A DNA stretch of 14,267 nt from Isotricha intestinalis. Lineage: Eukaryota > Ciliophora > Litostomatea > Vestibuliferida > Isotrichidae. Positions 8,586 through 14,267 of the stretch are shown in pieces (positions within the stretch are counted from its first letter, which is position 1; each line of letters opens with the position of its first letter). The notes beneath the pieces are model-generated. The model searched no databases. It saw nothing but the letters and a program-made list of their open reading frames with translations, and was not told the DNA's origin. Position numbers and translations under genes: made by a program. The stretch covers positions 1 through 14,267 of the forward strand of contig JAJJLU010004361.1 of the NCBI GenBank assembly GCA_023807065.1, in the 5' to 3' direction.

Positions 8586-9779
8586 TCATATAACTTCATC
8601 ATATTCTTCATCATTTTCAATTTCTAAAATTCCTTTTTGATCCAATTCAACCAACATTCCAATAATTTCGAAATAATCAGTATAATCACTAAAAATAGTA
8701 TCAACTTTTTTCATAGAAAAATTTTCAGTACACATTTGTAACATTTGCATTAATTTGAGAGAAGTATAAGGATTTCCAAGTAATAAAACTTTATTAATTC
8801 CTTCATATTCACTAATCATTGCAGTAGTTTGAGAAGCGACAACACTATATAAAGTTACTAAAGATCTTGCTATATCTTTTTTATTAACTTGATCAGTTTC
8901 AGTTCTATCTAATTTCCCAAAAGAACTTGCAATTAAATCGGAATCTAAACCAAATTCATAATAGTTTCCACCATAAATATCACCCACACTTAAATCAATT
9001 AAAGAATTATTTCCTTGAATTGCATCATTTATAGCTTCATCTGGATCTTTATAATCACAAGATAATGTTAATAAAGACCATAATGTTGTTGCATCAAAAG
9101 AATTTCCACCTAATTTAGTAAAAGAATCTCTTGAATCTACTCTATATAATGGGGCACCTTCTAAAGCATTAGATAAGACATATGGATATAATTTATTTTT
9201 TAATTCTACTTTTATTTTTTTTGTTACTTGATCTAAACCATTTCCAACTTTTATTAAATTTCCTATTGATTCTTTTGGAACATTAAAAAATGCATCTGGT
9301 ATATTTTCTGTAACATAATCTATTCCTAAAATTGATAATTTGTCTAATTCACCGCATTTTAAACATTTTTTTTGAAATAATTCATATATTAAAACCTCCT
9401 TTTTTCCAGTCAAATAACCACAATAATAACATATTGGTATGTTATTATTTTTATTTCTTGGTTCTGGTAATATCGTTAAACTATCTTTATGAGTGTTTAA
9501 TTGAGATTCTAAAACTTCTTTTCCATCAAAAGTTGAATTTTTTATAATATGAAGTTTATCTTTTAAAAATTTAAAATCCTCACTTTCTCTAAAATTTTCA
9601 ATTTTATAATAATTTATCCTAAATAAGAGAAAGATTCTTGTTTTGTAATTTATTGTCAAAGGAGATTGAATAAATTGAAATTTATTTTTAAAAAATTCAA
9701 ATTCTTTTAATAAAGAATCTGATTTTCTCAAAAGAACTCCACATTTTAAATAAATTGAAGCCAAATTAAGAAGAAGCAT
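8586..9779 (-). CDS. type II pantothenate kinase homologue, probably divergent or catalytically dead
   Basis: The protein has 397 residues and no introns. Pantothenate kinase phosphorylates pantothenate in the first step of coenzyme A synthesis. The second half aligns clearly with eukaryotic type II enzymes: the strand LYPYVLSN (197-204), VDSRDSF (214-220), DEAINDAIQGNNSLIDLSV, DIYGG (267-271), FGLDSDLIASSFGKL (276-290) and IARSLVTLYS. The N-terminal half fits only loosely. Key motifs are changed: the ATP-loop DIGGT position reads NLASI (5-9), GSGVS reads LEGAP (206-210), and GGGT of the glycine-rich loop reads DATT (229-232). The expected general base is kept as Glu144 (GELD). The ATG is the only one available before stops upstream, and the fold begins right there. 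An inserted CxxC pair (117/120 and 139/142) is unusual. It may be regulatory rather than enzymatic, as proposed for PANK4-type pseudokinases. The family is firm; the loss of activity is inferred. Confidence 0.85.
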   Translation of the reverse strand: MLLLNLASIYLKCGVLLRKSDSLLKEFEFFKNKFQFIQSPLTINYKTRIFLLFRINYYKIENFRESEDFKFLKDKLHIIKNSTFDGKEVLESQLNTHKDSLTILPEPRNKNNNIPICYYCGYLTGKKEVLIYELFQKKCLKCGELDKLSILGIDYVTENIPDAFFNVPKESIGNLIKVGNGLDQVTKKIKVELKNKLYPYVLSNALEGAPLYRVDSRDSFTKLGGNSFDATTLWSLLTLSCDYKDPDEAINDAIQGNNSLIDLSVGDIYGGNYYEFGLDSDLIASSFGKLDRTETDQVNKKDIARSLVTLYSVVASQTTAMISEYEGINKVLLLGNPYTSLKLMQMLQMCTENFSMKKVDTIFSDYTDYFEIIGMLVELDQKGILEIENDEEYDEVI

Positions 9780-9881
9780 TTTTTATAAATAAATAAAATA
9801 TAATTTATTTTTTACAATGATATCATTTTAATCTTATTCACAAATTTATATAAATTTCAGGATTTACATATTTTATAAAAA
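9780..9881. promoter_or_regulatory. compact bidirectional promoter between the PANK-like and ALIX-like genes
   Basis: Two divergent ATGs are separated by only 102 bp of A/T sequence, so both 5' leaders and both promoters must fit here. A run of A/T precedes each ATG. Shared control of the two genes is possible but not shown by any motif I can name. Confidence 0.4.
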
Positions 9882-12089
9882 ATGATGAATTTAAAAAGAT
9901 TTAGAAAAGGGAAAAATATAGATTTAATAAATAGTTTTCAATCTTATTGTGCTAAAAATAAAAAGAATTATCAATCATTTAAGCAAATGATTGAAGAATC
10001 AAATAATTTAAAAAAAGTAATTAATAATTTTGATTCTACTGCTTCTGAATCAATGTTAAAAAATTATGTTTTAAATTGTTTATCATATATTAATTTGTTA
10101 ACTCAAATTAATCAAACAGTAAAAATAGGAGATGAAAAAGGAAAATGGGATGTAAAATTTACTTGGACAAATGTATCAACTGGGAAAAATGATTCAGAAT
10201 GTGATTGTTTGTTTGAAGTTTGTTCAGTTAAATTTAATATGGCTGTCTGTTTTTCTCTTTTAGGTTTTGTAAATTTAAATTCAAAAGATGAAAATAAATT
10301 AAAAATATCCAAACAATATTTTGAAAAATCTGCTTATGTTTTTGATGAATTAAGAATTAATTCAAAAAATATTGCAAATTTAAAAGTGATTGATTTTTCA
10401 CAAGAATATCTCACCATATGCTTAAATGTAGCTTTAGCTTTTTCTCAATATTATATTTATCAATTTGGAGAGATTAAAAATATGAAATTATTTAGTAAAG
10501 CTAAATTAATAGCAGGAGCATATTTATTTTTAGATAAAGCTTTACAAATAAAATTTTCAAAAACAGATAAAACTTTAATTAAATGTTTAAATAATTATTT
10601 CCATGCTTTAGCTTTGCATTTTTTTGGAAAAGATGCATTAATCTCAGCAGAAAAAAGAAATGTTGGTTTGGGAATTGTTTATGGATATGAAGGTTATGCT
10701 TATGAATTACTTGATGAAATAAAAATATCAGATTTTAATAAAATAGAGGATGATTTTAAAGTTAAAAAATCTGTTGAAAATTTAAAATTAGAAATACAAA
10801 GTTTTCTAAACAATAATTATGATAGATTAAATAATCTTTTCAAAGAAGCTATTGTTAAAAAAGAAGATTTACCATCATTACAAAGTAATCAATTGGCCAA
10901 AACCTTAAAATATGAAGAATCTGCAGCCCCAGTGAAAACAGAAAAATTTCATAGGGTTGATAGTTTAAATTCAATGGCAGATTCATTAAGTAAAGATATT
11001 CCTGATAATTTAAAAGTAATAACATATCAATACAAAGAACAATTACAAGCAGCATTAAAGAAAGAGTTTAATAAATATTATACATCAGAAAAAATTTTAA
11101 AATTTTTATCAGAAAAAAATCTTCCTTATGTTTTAGAACCATTTACTGATTATAATCCAGCAATTACTCCAAATGGTGAAATTGTGCCCGATGAAAGGAT
11201 AAAAAATGTCATTTTATTTATTAAAGGAAAAGGAGGTATAAATTATATAAAAGATGGAATTAACCAAATTGATGAAACTTATAATTCAATTTTACAAACA
11301 CTTAATAAATATAAAGGTATAATATATGAAATTAAAGAAGAAGATAAAAATAATAAAATTTTATATGGGGATCAATGGATGATTGAATCACCAATTGAAT
11401 ATGAAAATAATTTAGAATATTTGAAGCAAATTTTGGAAAATTCTAGAAAAAAAGATGATGAAGTTAAAAATGCCTTTACTCGAAGAGAAAAACATATTGA
11501 GGTTTTTGAGAAAAGTGAAGAAGAAATTTTTAAAAGAATTCCAAATCCAATAGAATTAACTACAAATCTAAATTCTACAAAAATATTAAAATCTGCACTT
11601 AATACTTTATCTGAAGATGAGCAAATAATTAATAAATTTTTTGATTCAATTTTAGAAAAAGCTACAAATTCAATTCCAGTTTCAGAATTAAGTAAAGTTC
11701 AAAAAAAACAACAATCATTAAATAATGTAATTGAAAATGAATTAAAACAATTAAGTTCATATTTTAATGATATTCAAGGTTATTCACAAAATATAGAAAG
11801 AGATATAGAAGTAATAAGAGAAAAATTTAGTCTTTTTGAAAAAGAGACATCTAAAATTCAAAATGAAGGTTATAATAAGGCTATTGCATATTTCACTAAA
11901 ATTCAAGATATATTTGTTGAAATAGAAAATTTATTATTTGAAAGACTTAATGAATACAATAATTTTAAAAATAAAGGATTAATGACATTTCAAGGAGATT
12001 TTGATGGTTATCTTTTAATGAGAAAAATTGTTATTAGTGAATTAAAGGAGAATTTGGAATATCAAGAAAAATATAAACTCGCTCATTGA
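9882..12089 (+). CDS. ALIX-like BRO1-domain ESCRT protein
   Basis: The protein has 735 residues and no introns. ALIX/Bro1 proteins bind ESCRT-III (CHMP4/Snf7) and act in endosomal sorting, membrane repair and abscission. The BRO1 domain spans about 1-365, with KFTWTN (92-97, the family's FxW region), a helical repeat series (CSVKFNMAVCFSLLGFVN at 114-131, AYLFLDKALQIKF) and the YDRLNNLF segment. An ALIX-type V domain follows (about 385-710), including the well-conserved FIKGKGGINYIKDGI (446-460), then coiled-coil arms rich in Glu/Lys and the closing helix YFTKIQDIFVEIENLLFERL. It ends at TGA shortly after, without the C-terminal Pro-rich region of animal ALIX, so TSG101, CEP55 and endophilin-type contacts should be absent. 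The tandem ATG ATG start is preceded by a run of A. It diverges from the pantothenate kinase homologue. Confidence 0.92.
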   Translation: MMNLKRFRKGKNIDLINSFQSYCAKNKKNYQSFKQMIEESNNLKKVINNFDSTASESMLKNYVLNCLSYINLLTQINQTVKIGDEKGKWDVKFTWTNVSTGKNDSECDCLFEVCSVKFNMAVCFSLLGFVNLNSKDENKLKISKQYFEKSAYVFDELRINSKNIANLKVIDFSQEYLTICLNVALAFSQYYIYQFGEIKNMKLFSKAKLIAGAYLFLDKALQIKFSKTDKTLIKCLNNYFHALALHFFGKDALISAEKRNVGLGIVYGYEGYAYELLDEIKISDFNKIEDDFKVKKSVENLKLEIQSFLNNNYDRLNNLFKEAIVKKEDLPSLQSNQLAKTLKYEESAAPVKTEKFHRVDSLNSMADSLSKDIPDNLKVITYQYKEQLQAALKKEFNKYYTSEKILKFLSEKNLPYVLEPFTDYNPAITPNGEIVPDERIKNVILFIKGKGGINYIKDGINQIDETYNSILQTLNKYKGIIYEIKEEDKNNKILYGDQWMIESPIEYENNLEYLKQILENSRKKDDEVKNAFTRREKHIEVFEKSEEEIFKRIPNPIELTTNLNSTKILKSALNTLSEDEQIINKFFDSILEKATNSIPVSELSKVQKKQQSLNNVIENELKQLSSYFNDIQGYSQNIERDIEVIREKFSLFEKETSKIQNEGYNKAIAYFTKIQDIFVEIENLLFERLNEYNNFKNKGLMTFQGDFDGYLLMRKIVISELKENLEYQEKYKLAH

Positions 12090-12232
12090 ATGAATAATAA
12101 TATTTGAAACTTAATATTATAAAAACAGTGTCAGAAATAAATTTTTGAAAATTTAAGGGTAAAAATAAAATAAAAATATTTAAAGTTTTAACCTTTTAAA
12201 GTTTGTTTTTTATAATTAAATATAAAATTTAA

Positions 12233-12461
12233 ATGTCTACTTTCCCTAATTCCCATTTATATTCTCAAAATGGAATTTACAAAATAGTTTTGAGTTTTGA
12301 AGATCAAGAAGAACTTCAAAATGAATTTGATGATGATAATAAGTAAAATATAAATTAAAATATTATATAGTGATTCAATTGGCTCTGAAGATGAAAAAAA
12401 GCAAAATCCTAAACAAAAGAATAAAAAAAAACAAAAAGAAGGAAATAGTAATAAAAATTAG
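12233..12461 (+). CDS. small charged hypothetical protein, two exons
   Basis: I do not recognise this protein. Exon 1 (12233-12342) and exon 2 (12371-12461) join across a 28-nt intron to give 66 residues. Without splicing the frame ends at once at TAA inside the intron. The first half is mixed and folded-looking (NGIYKIVLSFEDQEELQNEF), the middle is acidic (FDDDN, GSEDE), and the end is a basic Lys/Gln/Asn tail (KQKNKKKQKEGNSNKN), probably disordered. The TAG stop at 12459-12461 overlaps the donor of a second possible intron, and splicing it would recreate TAA, so the protein is the same either way. The gene sits 143 bp after the ALIX-like gene and 83 bp before the RWD-like gene, all on the plus strand. 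The clean intron phase supports it as real. Confidence 0.6.
12343..12370 (+). other. 28-nt GT-AG intron
   Basis: It starts GTAAAATATA and ends TATATAG, and is almost pure A/T. Removing it rescues the frame of the small gene at 12233, which otherwise stops at the TAA just inside the donor. An Asn codon is split after its second base. Confidence 0.7.
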
Positions 12462-12499
12462 TATAGATTTTATAAATATTAAACATTATTTTTTTGTAG
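12461..12499 (+). other. candidate 39-nt GT-AG intron splitting a stop codon
   Basis: It starts GTATAGATTT and ends in a T-run followed by GTAG, a good acceptor. Unspliced, TA plus G reads TAG; spliced, TA plus A (12500) reads TAA. The protein is unchanged, but the stop codon and the 3' leader differ. Confidence 0.4.
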
Positions 12500-12544
12500 A
12501 ATAAATAAAACTTTTTTCTTTTATTTCTTTTATATTATCATTTA

Positions 12545-13706
12545 ATGGAAAAAAGAAGACAATTAAGTTTTCAAATTTTCGAAAAACCTAGTTTAAATTC
12601 AATACTCATTGAAACAGAAAGATCAATGCTTTTAGGAAATGAAGAAGAATTTGAAAAAGCATGTAATGTAATAAATGAAGGTAATAATTTTATATGATAA
12701 TATATTTTTAGAAATTGAAAAAGCAATTATAAAAAATGAGATTGAAATACAATTAATTCCATTAAAAGAAGAAAAAATAATTTTTATTAAAATATATTAT
12801 TTATTTAAAACAGAATATAACCCTTATTCTGATCAAATAATTATTTTTTATATTGAAATAAGAGAAAATTATCCTTTAATAGCTCCAAGAGTTACATGTC
12901 ATTCAAATGTATTTTTATTCTAATATTAATTTAATTAGTTTATATATCCTTCACTTTTTGATAATAGAAATTTATTGAGTAATAAAAATAAAGAAAAATT
13001 TGATTTAAAATATATTATTCAAATAGAAATTCCTAAAATTGTCAAAAATCATATTAAAAATACAAAACATAAAATATATTCTTTTGAAGGAGATTATATA
13101 ATGAAGAATTTATATTTAATGAATGATTTTTTGGAAAATAATAACAATCTTTTATTTAAAGTTATTATTTCCGAGCAATTGACTTATATTATTATAACTG
13201 ATATTTCTCTTTTATTCTTTCTTCCTTATCAAAATCATTTAGAAAAAGGGAAATTATTTTTTATTGGAGAAATTAAAGATATTAATAATAATGAGATAAT
13301 TAATCCAAATGATGAAAAAAATTTAATTGTTCAAATTAAATGGAAAGATAATTCAGGATGTCTTTTATTATTTCATAAAAAAAAAAAATGTTATTCTTTG
13401 ATGGAAGTACTAAATGAAAGGATAGATATAGTAAGAAAATGCTTTGATACTTTTCGTCAAACTAATCATGAAGAAACTTTAGAATCTATTTTAGTTTTTA
13501 TTCAATTTAAAGAAAAAGAATTGAAAGAAAATGAATTTAAAAATGAAGGAGAAAAGAAGTCAGAAAAAGAAAATTTAATAAGAGAACTTATTATTTTATA
13601 TCAGAAAGCAATAGAATTTCTTTCTAATGAAAGTGATAATAGGTATACTCAATATATTGAAAAATTAAAAAAATTAATGTTTTTAAATCAAGAATTAAAT
13701 TATTAA
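12545..13706 (+). CDS. RWD/UBC-like domain protein with possible PH-like region, three exons
   Basis: Exons 12545-12680, 12712-12908 and 12939-13706 join in phase to give 366 residues. Residues about 30-150 look like an RWD/ubiquitin-conjugating fold: strands EIEIQLIPL and IIIFYIEI, then the diagnostic YPxxxPRVTC turn (YPLIAPRVTC) and NFIYPSLFDNRNLL. At the position where E2 enzymes have the HPN and catalytic Cys there is none, so it is not an active E2. It should be a UEV- or RWD-type binding module. The middle (about 160-290) is beta-rich (FKVIISEQLTYIIITDISLLFFL, partly overlapping VQIKWKD and GCLLLFHKKKKCYSLMEV) and ends in a helix, which fits a PH-like fold. The C-terminus is a charged helical segment. 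Exon phases and two 30-31 nt introns make the model solid. The function and the PH call are inferred, and the exact family is not known to me. Confidence 0.72.
12681..12711 (+). other. 31-nt GT-AG intron
   Basis: It starts GTAATAATTT and ends TATTTTTAG. It contains an in-frame TGA and splits a Glu codon after its first base. It joins exon 1 of the RWD-like gene to the downstream frame in phase. Confidence 0.75.
12909..12938 (+). other. 30-nt GT-AG intron
   Basis: It starts GTATTTTTAT and ends TTTAATTAG, and lies between codons. Removal joins PRVTCHSN to FIYPSLFDN, restoring the continuous core of the RWD/UBC-like fold. Without splicing, the frame stops at TAA within the intron. Confidence 0.8.
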
Positions 13707-14267
13707 ATAAAAAAATAATTAACATACAAATTGAAAAAATATAATAATTGAATTTAATTTAAAATAATTAATTATTTGAGAAAAATAAATTATAATATTC
13801 TTTTTTTTATTTATAAATAGAATTAAAAATCCAAAAAACCTTATTTATAGTTGAATTTAATTGATATGAAGAAAAAACTTTAAACTTATTTCCTTCAACA
13901 ATTTTAATAATTTGGTTCAAATTTAATATTTACAAAAAGTGGTTGTAGGCAATTTAATATCTAGAAAGATATGAGACAAAGGTTAATCCCAAATGATTAA
14001 TTTAACAAAGAAAAATATCAATCAATTTTGAAATTCATTCAATTCATATTCAAAAAATATTTAATTATGGATTTTATCTTATTTCAATTGATTTTATTAT
14101 AAAAATGAATATTTATATTAAGTAATGTCATTAACATTGATATAATACACTTTAAATCAAATTCTTTTAAATAAAAAAGATTCTTATATGTTCCACTCAA
14201 GACATGTCTTCTCTTCCATAGAAAATTGTACAAACTCATCTCTACATGTACAAATGAAGGAATATTG
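13707..14267. other. intergenic region to the window edge, no supportable gene
   Basis: About 560 bases. The sequence near 13930-14000 and after 14190 is less A/T-rich than the rest. On the minus strand, 61 codons (14084-14266) are open to the window edge, with a mixed composition, and could be the 3' end of a gene lying beyond the window. This length is within chance for this base composition. No tRNA fits the GGTTCAAATTT at about 13914. Confidence 0.4.

Noticed and set aside
8480..8588. An intron extending the PANK-like gene into the frame at 8275-8511
   Set aside because: The PANK-like frame already covers the family's C-terminus, and the intron would have to be about 100 nt, unlike the 28-39 nt introns seen here. 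The extension does not resemble the DUF89 domain found in PANK4 fusions.
9332..9547. 71-codon plus-strand frame
   Set aside because: It lies wholly inside the pantothenate kinase homologue on the opposite strand and shows no independent coding character.
10112..11055. Two minus-strand frames of 66 codons (10112-10312, 10855-11055)
   Set aside because: Both are antisense to the strongly supported BRO1-domain gene.
13850..14090. Decayed gene with Gln- and Trp-type stops
   Set aside because: With stops read as Gln or Trp the plus strand looks protein-like, but the stop density is about what random sequence of this composition gives, and any such sequence looks plausible after that substitution.
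14084..14266. Partial gene entering from the right edge on the minus strand
   Set aside because: Sixty open codons are within chance expectation, another frame over the same bases looks equally protein-like, and no family is recognisable.
1..14267. Reassigned genetic code (TAA as Gln, TGA as Trp) for the whole genome
   Set aside because: The intact genes, including the long Gln-rich BRO1 gene, have no in-frame TAA, TAG or TGA and use these codons as stops. Only the frameshifted kinase remnant contains them.

Overview
The window is very AT-rich (by eye about four-fifths A+T) nuclear DNA of a eukaryotic microbe. Genes lie on both strands, are mostly intronless, and are separated by almost pure A/T spacers. 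The intact genes use the standard code: Gln is CAA/CAG, Trp is TGG, and TAA, TGA and probably TAG all end genes. The only supported introns are tiny GT-AG introns of 28-39 nt. Tiny introns, a ciliary microtubule-inner-protein-like gene (CIMIP2/FAM166 type) and NEK/STK32-type kinases fit a ciliate that keeps the standard code, for example a litostome such as a rumen ciliate. This is inference. Another AT-rich flagellated protist, or an anaerobic chytrid-like fungus, is not excluded.

Layout: 1-1560 is mostly non-coding, with two weak candidates for small spliced genes (126-413 minus, 486-606 plus). 1561-2097 (minus) encodes a small secreted protein that is probably GPI-anchored. 2898-3050 (minus) is a possible coding remnant. 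3100-4586 (minus) is a decayed NEK-family kinase that has lost its start codon and its HRD catalytic loop and carries frameshifts and eleven stops. 4698-5633 (plus) is the CIMIP2-like protein. 6521-7906 (plus) is an intact AGC-type kinase resembling STK32/YANK with an N-myristoylation signal. 8239-8529 (minus) is another possible coding remnant. 8586-9779 (minus) is a type II pantothenate kinase homologue with several active-site motifs replaced. It diverges across only 102 bp from 9882-12089 (plus), an ALIX/BRO1-domain ESCRT protein that lacks the usual proline-rich tail. 12233-12461 and 12545-13706 (plus) are two intron-containing genes: a small charged protein and an RWD/UBC-like protein with a possible PH-like region. 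The last 560 bases hold no gene I can support.

These are independent housekeeping, cytoskeletal and signalling genes rather than an operon or a defence or mobile system. I see no transposon, CRISPR array, tRNA, rRNA or viral gene. The observations most worth a second look are the decay pattern of the NEK pseudogene (all stops at plausible former Gln or Trp codons), the degenerate pantothenate kinase with a new CxxC/CxxC quartet, and an intron that appears to split a stop codon.
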